Both the position numbers and the translations under genes were made by a program. Of a stretch of 56,129 bases of DNA, positions 40,696 through 50,183 are shown in pieces. This DNA comes from Rhodobacter maris (GTDB taxonomy: Bacteria > Pseudomonadota > Alphaproteobacteria > Rhodobacterales > Rhodobacteraceae), in the NCBI RefSeq assembly GCF_900217815.1, contig NZ_OBMT01000018.1:1-56129 (forward strand), given 5' to 3'. Each line of letters begins with the position of its first letter. The stretch's first letter is position 1. The notes beneath the pieces were generated by a model, which saw only the letters and a list, made by a program, of their open reading frames with translations, was not told the DNA's origin and ran no database searches.

Positions 40696-41316
40696 TCACG
40701 CCATCGCGAGGAGACCCGCGCCCTTGAGACCGTCGAGGATGAACTGCACCGCAAGCGCGGCAAGGAGCATGCCCAGAAGCCGGGTGACGACCATCGTGCC
40801 GGTGCGCCCGAGCGCGCGTTCAAGTGGTGTGGAGAGCAGGAACAGCACGAAGACGCAGGCGAGAACCGCCACCATCACGCCCAAGACGGCAAGCATATGC
40901 ACCGTGCCCGAGCCGGAGCCGGCGAGCAGGATCATCGTGGCCATCGCGCCCGGGCCTGCCAGAAGGGGCGTGGCGAGCGGAAAGACCGACGGGTCGGGCG
41001 GATGCTCGGCCGATTGCCCCTCGCGGCGCTGGGTGCGGCGCTCGAACAGCATGTCGAGCGCGGTGAGGAACAAAAGCACGCCGCCCGCGATACGGAAAGC
41101 GGGCATCGAGATGCCCACGCCGCGCAGAAGCGCATCGCCGAAAAGCCCGAAAAGCGTGAGCAGCAGTGCTGCAATGGCGAGTGCGCGCAGCCCCACCGTA
41201 TGGCGCATCCGCGCGCCCATACCCTGCGTCAGCGCAAGGAAGAGCGGCACGAGGCCGATCGGATCGACCACGACGAAAAGCGTGACGAAGGCGGTGACGA
41301 GTTCTGCGGATCCCAT
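40696..41316 (-). CDS. MarC family integral membrane protein
   Basis: This 206-residue protein has six membrane segments with family features LVTAFVTLFVVVDPIGLVPLFLAL at the N-terminus, GDALLRGVGISMPAFRIAGG and PLLAGPGAMATMILLAG. The MarC family is widespread, and no transport function has been proven. It probably stands alone; its stop lies 57 bases from the protease start. Confidence 0.92.
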   Translation of the reverse strand: MGSAELVTAFVTLFVVVDPIGLVPLFLALTQGMGARMRHTVGLRALAIAALLLTLFGLFGDALLRGVGISMPAFRIAGGVLLFLTALDMLFERRTQRREGQSAEHPPDPSVFPLATPLLAGPGAMATMILLAGSGSGTVHMLAVLGVMVAVLACVFVLFLLSTPLERALGRTGTMVVTRLLGMLLAALAVQFILDGLKGAGLLAMA

Positions 41317-41325
41317 GGCGCCAGA

Positions 41326-41709
41326 CTAGCCGCTCGGGCCGGGCGGCGCCAGAGGGGGTGCGTCTTCCTCGGGCTCGGGCGGCATCACGGCGCGGATCTT
41401 TGCGGCAAGGCCGCGCGCGCCCGCGCCGATGCGGGTATCGGCATGGGCCTCGGCCAGGCGCAAAAGGTGATGCAGTGCCGCCATCTCATCGGCCGTCAAC
41501 ACCAGCGGCGGCAGCGCCACGGGGCGGCGCAGCACATAGCCAAGCCCGCGTTCCCCCTCGATCGGCACGCCGTAATCGACCAGCGTTTTCATGTCGCGCC
41601 AGATCGTGCGCTCGGACACCCCGAGTCGCCCCGCCACGTCACGCGCGCGGATCAGCTCGCCATCGCGCAGCAGCATCAGGATTTGCTCAAGCCTCTCGTT
41701 GCGGGTCAT
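41326..41709 (-). CDS. HTH_11-type transcriptional regulator, short
   Basis: This 127-residue protein starts MTRNERLEQILMLLRDGELI and has a winged helix of the DeoR/YafY type: RARDVAGRLGVSERTIWRDMKTL, DYGVPIEGERGLGYVLR. This N-terminal part is normally followed by a WYL domain, but here it ends after PPLVLTADEMAALHHLLRLA and a Pro-rich tail. Either it is a truncated YafY-type regulator or a short family form. It is divergent from tatA. Confidence 0.8.
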   Translation of the reverse strand: MTRNERLEQILMLLRDGELIRARDVAGRLGVSERTIWRDMKTLVDYGVPIEGERGLGYVLRRPVALPPLVLTADEMAALHHLLRLAEAHADTRIGAGARGLAAKIRAVMPPEPEEDAPPLAPPGPSG

Positions 41710-41876
41710 GCCGGCCTCCGCCCGCGATCCTAGCGGATCGGGGGGCAACTGACAAATAACTGTCAGTAATCTCGCGGGCCGGGCCGGAGCGCGCGGAAAT
41801 GGCGCTTTGCCTGTGTCCGCGCGCTTCGTAAAACAGGGGAAACGCAACAGGCGCGGTTGGCGCGAGGAGTGAAAAG

Positions 41877-42080
41877 ATGTTCAACAATATCGGTGTGCCC
41901 GGTCTGATCCTGATCGCGGTGGTGGTTCTGGTGCTCTTTGGCAAGGGCAAGGTGAGCTCGCTCATGGGCGAGGTGGGCAAAGGCATCACCTCGTTCAAGA
42001 AAGGCATGGCCGAGGGCACCAAGGAAATCGAAGAGGCCAAGGCCGACGAGGTCAAGCCCGAGACGAAAGACAAGGTCTGA
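41877..42080 (+). CDS. tatA: Sec-independent translocase subunit TatA
   Basis: This 67-residue protein has one N-terminal membrane helix (PGLILIAVVVLVLFGKGKV), the conserved FGKGK hinge, and an amphipathic helix (LMGEVGKGITSFKKGM) with an acidic C-terminus. TatA oligomers form the passage for folded proteins with twin-arginine signals. It is first in tatABC; GAGGAG precedes the start. Confidence 0.95.
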   Translation: MFNNIGVPGLILIAVVVLVLFGKGKVSSLMGEVGKGITSFKKGMAEGTKEIEEAKADEVKPETKDKV

Positions 42081-42103
42081 GGCCGGCTCGGGGCGCATAG
42101 CAC

Positions 42104-42553
42104 ATGTTCGATATCGGTTGGAGCGAGCTTCTGGTGATTGGCGTCGTGGCGCTGATCGTGGTGGGTCCGAAGGATCTGCCGGTGATGTTTCGCAGCCTCG
42201 GGCGGGTGACGGCGAAGGCCCGCGCGATGGCGCGCGATTTCACCCGCGCGATGGAGGAGGCGGCGAAGGAAACCGGGCTGGAGGAGGCCTCCAAAGGGCT
42301 GACCGACATTGCCCGGGCGAAGGCGCCGGGGATTGCCGCGCTCGAACGCGCCACCGAGAAATTCGAGAAATGGGATCCGAAGTTGCCCGGAGGCGCGGCC
42401 AAGGCCGGGGCGGCAGCAGCGCCCTTCGTGCCGGACCCGGAGTTGCAGGCCGAGCTTGATGCCGCCGAGCTTGAGGGCGAGCCGGACGATCTGCCCGCAC
42501 CCAAAACTCCTGCAAAGGCAGCCCCGAAGCCCGCCCCCAAAGGTGACGCATGA
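42104..42553 (+). CDS. tatB: Sec-independent translocase subunit TatB
   Basis: This 149-residue protein has the TatB opening [20 protein letters not shown], the GPKDLP hinge and an amphipathic helix ([19 protein letters not shown]). The longer C-terminal tail is Ala/Pro-rich. TatB and TatC form the receptor for Tat substrates. Its stop overlaps the tatC start. Confidence 0.95.
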   Translation: MFDIGWSELLVIGVVALIVVGPKDLPVMFRSLGRVTAKARAMARDFTRAMEEAAKETGLEEASKGLTDIARAKAPGIAALERATEKFEKWDPKLPGGAAKAGAAAAPFVPDPELQAELDAAELEGEPDDLPAPKTPAKAAPKPAPKGDA

Positions 42554-43371
42554 GTGCCGAAGACCTCGACGATACCGCCGCGCCGCTGATCGAGCATCTG
42601 GCGGAGTTGCGCACGCGCATCCTGATCTCGCTTGGCGCGTTTGTGGTGGCGATGGTGGCCTGCTATGCGGTCTGGCAGCCGGTGTTCAACTTCCTGACCC
42701 GGCCCATTTGCCATGCCCTCGCCGATCGTGGCCAGCAATGCGGGCTCTACCTGATCAAGCTGCAGGAAGGGTTCTTCGTTGCCGTCAATATCTCGTTTCT
42801 TGGCGGCTTCGCGCTTTCCTTCCCGGTGATCGCCTGGCAGCTCTGGCGCTTTGTGGCGCCGGGTCTTTACCGCAATGAAAAGCAGGCGTTTTTGCCGTTC
42901 TTGCTGGCCTCGCCGGTGATGTTCTTTGTCGGTGCTCTCTTTGCCTATTACGGCGTTTTGCCGATGGCATTCCGGTTCTTCCTGAGCTTTCAGCAGGGCG
43001 ATCTGAGCAGCGCCAACGAGCTTGCCTCGATCGGTTTTCAGGGCTCGGTGCAGGAATATCTCTCGCTCACCACCAAATTCGTGCTCGCCTTCGGGATCTG
43101 CTTCCAGTTGCCGGTGCTGCTGACGCTGATGGGCAAGGCGGGGCTGGTTTCCTCTGCCGCACTTTCGGGGGTGCGCAAATATGCGATCGTGGTGATCTTG
43201 CTCGTCGCCGCCATCGCGACGCCGCCCGATGTGATCTCGCAGATGATGCTCTTTTGTGCCGTCTATCCGCTTTTCGAAGTGTCGATCCAGCTTGTGAAGC
43301 GCATCGAGAAGAAGCGCGAGGCGCGGATGCGGGCCGAGGGCACCTGGTTTGACGAGGATGACGACGAATGA
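42550..43371 (+). CDS. tatC: Sec-independent translocase subunit TatC
   Basis: This 273-residue protein has six membrane segments and the signal-binding N-terminus [20 protein letters not shown], with the conserved PLIEHL-x-ELR. Another family motif is [20 protein letters not shown]. Its ATG overlaps the tatB stop and its stop overlaps the next gene (ATGA). Confidence 0.97.
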   Translation: MSAEDLDDTAAPLIEHLAELRTRILISLGAFVVAMVACYAVWQPVFNFLTRPICHALADRGQQCGLYLIKLQEGFFVAVNISFLGGFALSFPVIAWQLWRFVAPGLYRNEKQAFLPFLLASPVMFFVGALFAYYGVLPMAFRFFLSFQQGDLSSANELASIGFQGSVQEYLSLTTKFVLAFGICFQLPVLLTLMGKAGLVSSAALSGVRKYAIVVILLVAAIATPPDVISQMMLFCAVYPLFEVSIQLVKRIEKKREARMRAEGTWFDEDDDE

Positions 43372-44207
43372 CCGATCCGCTGGACCGGATTGCGGCGGCG
43401 CTGGAGCGGTTGGCTCCGGAGCCTGCCCCCGTGCCCGATTTTGCCGCGGCAGATGCGTTTTTGTGGCATGCCGCGCCCGACCGGCTTGAGCCGGTCACCG
43501 AGGTGTCGCGGGTGGATCTGGCACTTCTGCGCGGTATCGACCGGGCGCGCGACACGCTTCTGGCCAATACGATGCAATTCGCGCAGGGCGCGGCCGCGAA
43601 CAATGCGCTCTTGTGGGGCGCGCGCGGGATGGGAAAATCCTCGCTCGTCAAGGCCGTCCATGCCGAAGTCAGGGGGCGGGGGCTGGCGCTCAAGCTTGTC
43701 GAGCTTGCGCGCGAGGATCTGCCTTCTGTCGGGCGGCTTCTGAACTTCCTGCGCACCGCGCCGGAGGCCCGGTTCATCCTCTTTTGCGATGACCTGAGCT
43801 TCAGCCATGACGATCAGCATTACAAATCGCTCAAGGCTGTGCTTGATGGCGGCATCGCGGGGCGGCCCGCCAATGTGATCTTCTATGCCACCTCGAACCG
43901 CCGGCACCTGATGCCGCGCGACATGATCGAGAACGAGCGCTCAACCGCGATCAACCCTTCCGAAGCGGTCGAGGAGAAGGTCTCGCTCTCCGACCGGTTC
44001 GGGCTCTGGCTCGGCTTCCACCCCTGCGATCAGGACGAATATCTGGCGATGATCGAGGGCTATTGTGCGGCCCATGGGCTCGCGATCGACGCCGAGGTGC
44101 TGCGCGCCGAGGCGGTGGAATGGTATCGCACCCGCGGTTCGCGCTCGGGCCGGGTGGCCTGGCAGTTCTTCACCGATCTGGCCGGGCGGCACGGGCTCGC
44201 GGTCTGA
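43368..44207 (+). CDS. DUF815 family AAA-type ATPase
   Basis: This 279-residue protein starts [20 protein letters not shown] at an ATG overlapping the tatC stop. Walker A is [14 protein letters not shown] and Walker [11 protein letters not shown], followed by the family's [12 protein letters not shown] and [16 protein letters not shown]815 proteins are common and their role is unknown. In Rhodobacterales the gene often follows tatC, suggesting a link to Tat substrate quality, which is inference. Confidence 0.92.
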   Translation: MTDPLDRIAAALERLAPEPAPVPDFAAADAFLWHAAPDRLEPVTEVSRVDLALLRGIDRARDTLLANTMQFAQGAAANNALLWGARGMGKSSLVKAVHAEVRGRGLALKLVELAREDLPSVGRLLNFLRTAPEARFILFCDDLSFSHDDQHYKSLKAVLDGGIAGRPANVIFYATSNRRHLMPRDMIENERSTAINPSEAVEEKVSLSDRFGLWLGFHPCDQDEYLAMIEGYCAAHGLAIDAEVLRAEAVEWYRTRGSRSGRVAWQFFTDLAGRHGLAV

Positions 44208-44211
44208 GGGC

Positions 44212-44553
44212 TCAGCCCTCGGCCGGAGCGGCTTTTTTCCATGTCGCCTTGAGCGTCAGCGCCGCCTCGGCATCGGCCGAGGCGAGCACCACCCCGCTTG
44301 CGGCAGAAAACTTCAGCCCGAAAGTTAGCTCCATCGAATCCGGAGCCACGGTTTTCGCGAAGCCCTGCAAGATCTCCTGGACCGCATCCTGCACGCCCTG
44401 GAGTGCGTCGGAGAAGCGCTGCCCGGTCTCCTCGATCACGGCCCCCGGGAGCCGGTCACTGCGGCCGAAACTGTGCATCTGCATCTCGGCGGGCACCTCC
44501 ACCGCCACCCGCGCGCCGCTTTTCAGCTCGAACAACTGGATATTCGTGGCCAT
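44212..44553 (-). CDS. Trypco1 (CU044_2847-type) domain protein
   Basis: This 113-residue protein has the trypsin-co-occurring domain 1 pattern: LFELKSGARVAVEVP near the start, LQGVQDAVQEILQGFAKTV, and LTFGLKFSAASGVVLASADA near the end. This domain accompanies trypsin-like proteases and death-like domains in predicted bacterial conflict systems. No protease is near here, so the partner is missing or encoded elsewhere. It is convergent with the DUF815 gene, with stops 4 bases apart. Confidence 0.75.
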   Translation of the reverse strand: MATNIQLFELKSGARVAVEVPAEMQMHSFGRSDRLPGAVIEETGQRFSDALQGVQDAVQEILQGFAKTVAPDSMELTFGLKFSAASGVVLASADAEAALTLKATWKKAAPAEG

Positions 44554-44633
44554 CTCATCCTCCATTCGCTTCGGCATATCCCGTTTGGACAGAATAGCAC
44601 GCTTTGCGCGTTGGCGAAGGAGCGGCTGGAACG

Positions 44634-44657
44634 AAAAGGGGGCGCCTAAGCGCCCCC
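44634..44657 (-). terminator. intrinsic terminator after the binding-protein gene
   Basis: On the minus strand GGGGGCGC-TTAG-GCGCCCCC is followed by TTTTCG. It terminates the substrate-binding protein gene, which ends at 44694. Confidence 0.75.
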
Positions 44658-44659
44658 CC

Positions 44660-44689
44660 GAACTGCTCTGATGTGAACTGCTCTGATGT
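44660..44689. repeat. 15-bp perfect tandem duplication
   Basis: GAACTGCTCTGATGT occurs twice in direct succession, between the binding-protein stop and its terminator. Its significance is unknown; it may be recent slippage. Confidence 0.85.
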
Positions 44690-44693
44690 CCGG

Positions 44694-45746
44694 TCAGAAC
44701 CCGGCCTTGATCTTCTCGAACTCGGCCAGTTGCCGTTCGCGCATCACCGGATCGTTCGGCACCTGCGGCAGGATCGGGGCATTGACCGGGCCGACACCCG
44801 CCTCGATCTGTTCTTCCATCGGGATCGTTTCCATCGCCTTCAGGCTCGAGTGGCCATAGCCGATATTGTCCAGAAGTGCCCGCGCCGAGGTGGGGGCAAG
44901 CCATGAGTTGATGAAATCATAGGCTTTTTCTTCCGAGCCGGGGCCGTCCTTGAGGTTGACATAACCGCATACGAAGGTCGAGGAGCCCTCGACCGGCTCG
45001 CGCTGGAAGGCGACCGGATAATTGTCGGCGCGCAGGTTGGTGACACCGTCGTTCCAAGACCACGAAATCAGCACCTCGCCCGAGGCCATGGTCTGCGCCT
45101 GCTCGGCCGGATCGGCCCAGTAGCTGAGCACGTTCGGATGCACCTCGCGCAGCCAGGCGGCGGCGGCCTGGAACTGCTCTTCGCTCACATTGGTCCAGTC
45201 GGTCACGCCGGTGGCGAGATAGGCGAGCGCCCAGACATCGTCCGAGGAATTCGGCAGCGAGATCCGGCCAGCATATTTCGGATCCTTGAAGACCTGAAGC
45301 GTTGCCACATCCTCGGCGGGAACCTGCTCGGGGTTGTAGGCGATGGCGGCTGCGCCCCAGTCGGTCGGGATGAACCAGACCCCCTGGGCGTCCTTGAAGA
45401 TCGGCGATTGCAGGTATTGCGGGTCGATATCGGCAATGGCCGGGATCTTCGAGGCGTCCCAGGGTTCGATCAGACCGGCGTCACGGTATTTCGACACCAT
45501 CTGCGAGCAGGGGTGGGCGACGTCCGCCTTGAAGCCCGAAGCAAGCTTCTGATAGGCCTCGTCGTCATCGCCGTAGAAGGAATAGGTGGGTTTGTCGCCA
45601 TTTTTGGCGACGTAACCGGTGAGCAGCCCGTCGATTTCGAAGCCGGCCCAGTCGAACACCAAAAGCCCCGGATCGGCCGCCCGCACGGGGGCGGAAAACG
45701 CCAGCGCAACGGCGGCGGAAGCAAGCAGGACTGAAGATTTCTTCAT
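44694..45746 (-). CDS. ABC transporter periplasmic binding protein, polyamine type
   Basis: This 350-residue protein has a Sec signal peptide (MKKSSVLLASAAVALAFSAP, cleavage near VRA-AD) and the fold pattern of spermidine/putrescine-type binding proteins (PotD/PotF): LVFDWAGFEIDGLLTGYVAK, DVAHPCSQMVSKYRDAGLIE, WFIPTDWGAAAIAYNPEQV, ISWSWNDGVTNLRA. No permease or ATPase gene is adjacent, so the partner subunits lie elsewhere. The ligand could be a polyamine or an iron/thiamine-like compound. Confidence 0.88.
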   Translation of the reverse strand: MKKSSVLLASAAVALAFSAPVRAADPGLLVFDWAGFEIDGLLTGYVAKNGDKPTYSFYGDDDEAYQKLASGFKADVAHPCSQMVSKYRDAGLIEPWDASKIPAIADIDPQYLQSPIFKDAQGVWFIPTDWGAAAIAYNPEQVPAEDVATLQVFKDPKYAGRISLPNSSDDVWALAYLATGVTDWTNVSEEQFQAAAAWLREVHPNVLSYWADPAEQAQTMASGEVLISWSWNDGVTNLRADNYPVAFQREPVEGSSTFVCGYVNLKDGPGSEEKAYDFINSWLAPTSARALLDNIGYGHSSLKAMETIPMEEQIEAGVGPVNAPILPQVPNDPVMRERQLAEFEKIKAGF

Positions 45747-45902
45747 CTGGAGAGGTTCCCTGTTGGTTGGTTTTGGGCACGCTAGACCGGCCCCCGGGCT
45801 CGGACAAGTGAAACTTTGCCCTGCGGTCGCCCCTTGACCTTGCGGCAGGGTTTCGCAACCGGACCTCTTGCCGAACGCCTGCCACAGCCCCAGTTAGGCG
45901 CC

Positions 45903-47339
45903 ATGATGACACCAGAACTTCATGCCGGGAAACCGATCCTGCTGTGGCTGCGCCGTGATCTGCGGCTCGCCGACCACCCGATGCTCAGCGCCGCAGCCAG
46001 TTCCGGCCGGCCGGTGGTGGCGGTCTTTGTGTGCGACGAAGTCGTCTCTGCCTATGGCGCGGCGCCGCGCTGGCGGCTCGATGCGGGCCTGCGGGCCTTC
46101 CTGCCGCGGCTTGAGGCGCTGGGCTGCCCGGTCACGCTCCGCCGCGGTCCGGCGCTCGAGACCCTGCGTGCCCTGATTGCGGAGACGGGAGCGGGGGCGG
46201 TCTGGTGGAGCCGCGACATCGATCCACAGGCGATCGCGCGGGACAGCGCGGTGAAATCCGCGCTGAAGGCCGCGGGGGTGGAGGCGCGCTCCTTTCCCGG
46301 GCAGGTGCTGTTTCCTCCCTGGGAGGTGCAGACGGGGCAGGGCGGACCCTACCGCGTTTACACGCCTTACTGGAAGGCGGTGCGCGGGCTTCCCGTTGCC
46401 CCGCCGCTTCCCGCGGTCACGCGCCTGCGCCCGGGGCCAGCCTTGCGCGGCGAAACGCTCGAAGATCTCGACCTTGGCCGCGCGATGCGCCGCGGCGGCG
46501 CCGTGGTGGCCAAATATGCCCGGATCGGCGAGGCCGAGGCCCAGGCGCGGCTGGCAGCCTTTCTTGATGGCCCGATCGCCGTTTACAGGGACCGGCGCGA
46601 TTTTCTGGCGGAACAGGCAACCTCGGCGCTGTCCGAACATCTTGCCTGGGGCGAGATCTCCCCGGCACAGATCTGGCACGCGGGCGCGCGGGCGCTGGCA
46701 GAGGGCGCGGCGGGGGCCGAAACTTTCCTCAAGGAACTCGTCTGGCGCGAGTTCGCCTGGCATCTGATGTTCCACTTTCCCGATCTCGGGCGCGCGAACT
46801 GGCGCGCAGAATGGGACAGCTTCCCCTGGGCGGGAGAGAGCGCGTCGGCCGAGCGCTGGCGCCGCGGAATGACGGGGGAACCCGTCGTCGATGCGGCGAT
46901 GCGCGAGCTTTATGTGACGGGGCGGATGCACAACCGCGCGCGAATGATTGCCGCCTCTTATCTCACCAAGCATCTGCTCACCGATTGGCGGATCGGGCTC
47001 GCATGGTTCGAGGACTGCCTGATTGACCACGACCCGGCCGCGAATGCGATGGGCTGGCAATGGGTTGCGGGTTGCGGCCCCGATGCGGCGCCCTATTTCC
47101 GCATTTTCAATCCGGCGAGCCAAGCGGAGAAATTCGACCCCGAAAGCGTCTATCGCCGCCGTTGGCTGGCCGAAGGCAACCGGCATGCGCCCGAGACGGC
47201 GCGCGATTTTTTCGAGGCGGTGCCGAAGGCCTGGGGGCTCGTCCCCGGGGCGCGCGCGCCCGAGCCGTTGATCGCGCTGGCCGAGGGGCGGGCGCGGGCG
47301 CTTGCGGCCTATGGCGCACGCGGGGCGAAAGAGGGCTGA
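45903..47339 (+). CDS. phrB: deoxyribodipyrimidine photolyase
   Basis: This 478-residue flavoprotein repairs UV pyrimidine dimers with blue light. The N-terminal Rossmann part starts LLWLRRDLRLADHPML; the C-terminal FAD domain has WREFAWHLMFHFPDL, GMTGEPVVDAAMRELYVTGR, MHNRARMIAASYLTKHLL and WQWVAGCGPDAAPYFRIFNP. The last two are diagnostic of CPD photolyases of class I. ATG 45903 is preferred. It lies upstream of trgA; the gap of 110 bases may carry a promoter. Confidence 0.97.
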   Translation: MMTPELHAGKPILLWLRRDLRLADHPMLSAAASSGRPVVAVFVCDEVVSAYGAAPRWRLDAGLRAFLPRLEALGCPVTLRRGPALETLRALIAETGAGAVWWSRDIDPQAIARDSAVKSALKAAGVEARSFPGQVLFPPWEVQTGQGGPYRVYTPYWKAVRGLPVAPPLPAVTRLRPGPALRGETLEDLDLGRAMRRGGAVVAKYARIGEAEAQARLAAFLDGPIAVYRDRRDFLAEQATSALSEHLAWGEISPAQIWHAGARALAEGAAGAETFLKELVWREFAWHLMFHFPDLGRANWRAEWDSFPWAGESASAERWRRGMTGEPVVDAAMRELYVTGRMHNRARMIAASYLTKHLLTDWRIGLAWFEDCLIDHDPAANAMGWQWVAGCGPDAAPYFRIFNPASQAEKFDPESVYRRRWLAEGNRHAPETARDFFEAVPKAWGLVPGARAPEPLIALAEGRARALAAYGARGAKEG

Positions 47340-47449
47340 AACAGAGCGTTTCCGTTCCGGCAACGATCCATCCTGATTCGTGCCACATTGCGGCCCGAGA
47401 CTATCGATGAACGGAATATTGCCGGAGCCTGTGCAGGGTGGAGTAAGCG

Positions 47450-47926
47450 ATGCAAAAGGTTGTTTTGCGCGATACGCAGGTGAAGCTGCCGACCACGGCG
47501 AAGCTTTTTGGCGCGCTTGGGCTGGCGGCGACCGGGTTTCTCGCCGCGTTGCTGACCGTGCCGAACCTCCCTTCGAGCGATTCGGTGAGCGGCTTTTTGG
47601 GCGTGGCGGCTTCGTTCGGGCTCCTGCTCGGCTGGCGGGTGATCGGCCTCAACCCCGGCCACGGCCTCGCCCGCGCCTGCGAGCGGGGCGTGCACGGGGC
47701 GCTTTACCTGCTGATCTGGACAGTGCTCTTTCTGGGCGCGGTGCAGGTGATGCATCGCATGATGCTTGGCCGCTATCACGACCCCCTTGATGCAGTGCTC
47801 GACGTGATCACGCAGGGGATGAAAAGCGCCGCGGCGGTGCTGCGTTTCGACGCGATCGCGCTGGTCTTCCTTGGCGGCATGGTTTCGGCTATCCTCTCCG
47901 AATGGGCGTGGCGCCGCTGGAAATAG
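47450..47926 (+). CDS. trgA: TrgA family membrane protein (tellurite resistance)
   Basis: This 158-residue protein has four membrane segments (LFGALGLAATGFLAALLTV, FLGVAASFGLLLGWRVIGL, GALYLLIWTVLFLGAVQVM, FDAIALVFLGGMVSAILSE). It fits TrgA of Rhodobacter sphaeroides, where trgAB and cysK contribute to high-level tellurite resistance. The same three genes follow in order here. Its end overlaps the annotated start of trgB. Confidence 0.88.
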   Translation: MQKVVLRDTQVKLPTTAKLFGALGLAATGFLAALLTVPNLPSSDSVSGFLGVAASFGLLLGWRVIGLNPGHGLARACERGVHGALYLLIWTVLFLGAVQVMHRMMLGRYHDPLDAVLDVITQGMKSAAAVLRFDAIALVFLGGMVSAILSEWAWRRWK

Positions 47927-49098
47927 CCTTGCACGCGCCCGCACAAAATGGGGCCAAGGCATTGACGGATCTTTATTTCTTCTATGGCACGCTGTGCCAT
48001 GAACCGCTTCTGGCGGCGGTTCTGGGGGCGCCGAAACCCCTCGAACCGGCGCGGCTCTCCGCTTATGAAGTGCGCCACGCCCGCGATGCCGATGGCACCG
48101 ATCTGGGCTATCCGTTGCTCGTCGAGGGGCCGGCGGGTGCCGAGGGCGGGCTGGCCGAGATCACCGAAGCCGAGGCGGAACTGCTTGACTGGTACGAGAT
48201 TGGTTACGCCAAGGCGCGTCTTGCCGTCACCGATGCGCAGGGGCGGACGCGCGAGGCCTGGGTCTATTTGCCCGAGGCGGGGCGCTGGGGGGTGGGTCAG
48301 CTCTGGAGCCTCGCGGCCTGGGCCGCGGAGAAAGGCGCACTCGCCACGCTTGCGGTGGCGGAGGTGATCGCGCTGCGCGGGCAAGTGCCGATGGAGCAGG
48401 CGCTGGGCCGCTACCCGATGATCCGCGTGCGCGCTGCCTCGCGGCTGCGCGCGGGCGTGCCGCGCCCCGCGAAGCTGCGCTTTCAGCCCGGCGCTGACGA
48501 TGTGGAAATCGAGAGCCTGCGCACGCCTTACGCGAAGTTCTTCGCGGTGGAAGATTACCGGCTGCGCCATCGCCGCTTTGATGGCTCGATGAGCGCGACC
48601 CTGGACCGCGCCGCTTTCATCTCGGGCGATGCGACGGTGGTCCTGCCCTATGACCAGAAACACGACCGCGTGCTTCTGGTCGAGCAATTCCGTACCGGCC
48701 CGCTTGCGCGCGGCGATGCAAACCCCTGGTCGCTCGAAGCGGTGGCGGGGCGCGTCGATGCGGGCGAGAGCCCGGAGGCGGCGGCACGGCGCGAGGCGGA
48801 GGAAGAGGCGGGGGTGACGCTCAGCCGCCTCATCGCTGCGCCTTCGCACTATCCATCGCCTGGGGCGAAGTCTGAATATCTCTATTGTTACATAGGTTTG
48901 TGCGATCTTCCTGAGGCGTCGCCGCGGCTTGGCGGGCTTCAGTGCGAGGGGGAAGACATCCGCAGCCATCGGCTTTCCTTCGACGAGATGATGGCGCTGA
49001 TCGAGACGGGCGAAGTGGAGAACGGGCCGCTCATCGTGCTGGCGCTCTGGCTTGCACGGTTGCGCGAGGGGCTGCGGGCCGAAGCGCTCGGGGCTTGA
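47902..49098 (+). CDS. trgB: TrgB, gamma-glutamylcyclotransferase-like plus Nudix protein
   Basis: This 398-residue two-domain protein has a GGCT-like N-terminus (DLYFFYGTLCHEPLLAAVLG) and a Nudix hydrolase domain at about residues 250-370, with the Nudix box beginning GRVDAGESPEAAA and ending REAEEEAGV. Nudix enzymes of the ADP-ribose type cleave nucleotide diphosphate derivatives. The start is uncertain: ATG 47902 overlaps trgA by 25 bases, and a TTG at 47962 matches the conserved beginning better. Confidence 0.92.
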   Translation: MGVAPLEIALHAPAQNGAKALTDLYFFYGTLCHEPLLAAVLGAPKPLEPARLSAYEVRHARDADGTDLGYPLLVEGPAGAEGGLAEITEAEAELLDWYEIGYAKARLAVTDAQGRTREAWVYLPEAGRWGVGQLWSLAAWAAEKGALATLAVAEVIALRGQVPMEQALGRYPMIRVRAASRLRAGVPRPAKLRFQPGADDVEIESLRTPYAKFFAVEDYRLRHRRFDGSMSATLDRAAFISGDATVVLPYDQKHDRVLLVEQFRTGPLARGDANPWSLEAVAGRVDAGESPEAAARREAEEEAGVTLSRLIAAPSHYPSPGAKSEYLYCYIGLCDLPEASPRLGGLQCEGEDIRSHRLSFDEMMALIETGEVENGPLIVLALWLARLREGLRAEALGA

Positions 49099-49154
49099 GG
49101 GGGGCGGGGTTGCGCCCTAGTCTGGGCGTGACCCTTCCTGACCCAAGGACCGCC

Positions 49155-50183
49155 ATGACCTTCTGCCCTGACCTCGCCGCGATGATCGGCAACACGCCCC
49201 TGATCCGGCTGCGCCGTGCCTCCGAGATCACCGGCTGCACGATCCTTGCCAAGGCCGAATTCATGAACCCGGGCCAGTCGGTCAAGGACCGCGCCGCGCT
49301 CTCGATCATCCGCGATGCGGTGGCGCGGGGGCAACTCGCGCCCGGCGGCACGATTGTCGAGGGCACGGCAGGCAACACCGGGATCGGGCTTGCACTCGTG
49401 GGCGCCTCGATGGGGTTTCGCACGGTGATCGTGATCCCGGTGACCCAGGCGCAGGAGAAAAAGGATATGCTGCGGCTTGCCGGCGCCGAACTCGTGGAAG
49501 TGCCCGCCGCGCCTTACAAGAACCCGAACAATTATGTCCATTACTCCCGCCGCCTCGCCGAGGCGCTGGCAAAAACCGAGCCCCGTGGCGCGATCTGGGC
49601 CAATCAGTTCGACAATCTGGCGAACCGGCAGGCCCATATCGAGACCACCGGCCCCGAGATCTGGGCGCAGACGCAGGGCGCGGTCGACGGCTTCGTTGCC
49701 GCCGTCGGGTCGGGCGGCACGCTCGCGGGCACGGCGATGGCGCTGCAACCGAAGGGCGTGAAAGTGGCGCTGGCCGACCCGGAAGGGGCGGCGCTGCACA
49801 GCTTCTACACCACGGGAGAGCTCAAATCCGAAGGCTCGTCGATCACCGAGGGGATCGGGCAGGGGCGGATCACCGCCAATCTCGAGGGTTTCACGCCGGA
49901 CATGAGCTTCCGTATCCCCGATACCGAGGCGCTGCCGCTGATCTTCGATCTGCTCGCAGAAGAGGGGCTTTGTGTCGGCGGTTCCTCGGGGATCAACATC
50001 GCGGGGGCAATCCGCATGGCGCGCGAGATGGGGCCGGGGCACATGATCGTCACCCTGCTTTGCGATCACGGTGCGCGTTACCAGTCAAAACTCTTCAACC
50101 CCGCGTTCTTGCGCGAGAAGGGCCTGCCGCTGCCGGGAGGCGCGCCCGGCCCGGGCCGCGGCCTGCCGGAGGTTTTCGCATGA
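49155..50183 (+). CDS. cysK: cysteine synthase A, long form
   Basis: This 342-residue PLP enzyme makes cysteine from O-acetylserine and sulfide. The PLP lysine is K44 in NPGQSVKDRAAL; other family motifs are EGTAGNTGIGLALVGASMGF, the phosphate-binding AVGSGGTLAGTAMAL, and VGGSSGINIAGAIRMA near the end. It is about 25-30 residues longer than E. coli CysK. It is part of trgA-trgB-cysK, consistent with cysteine supply in tellurite resistance, and its stop overlaps the mscS start (ATGA). Confidence 0.95.
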   Translation: MTFCPDLAAMIGNTPLIRLRRASEITGCTILAKAEFMNPGQSVKDRAALSIIRDAVARGQLAPGGTIVEGTAGNTGIGLALVGASMGFRTVIVIPVTQAQEKKDMLRLAGAELVEVPAAPYKNPNNYVHYSRRLAEALAKTEPRGAIWANQFDNLANRQAHIETTGPEIWAQTQGAVDGFVAAVGSGGTLAGTAMALQPKGVKVALADPEGAALHSFYTTGELKSEGSSITEGIGQGRITANLEGFTPDMSFRIPDTEALPLIFDLLAEEGLCVGGSSGINIAGAIRMAREMGPGHMIVTLLCDHGARYQSKLFNPAFLREKGLPLPGGAPGPGRGLPEVFA

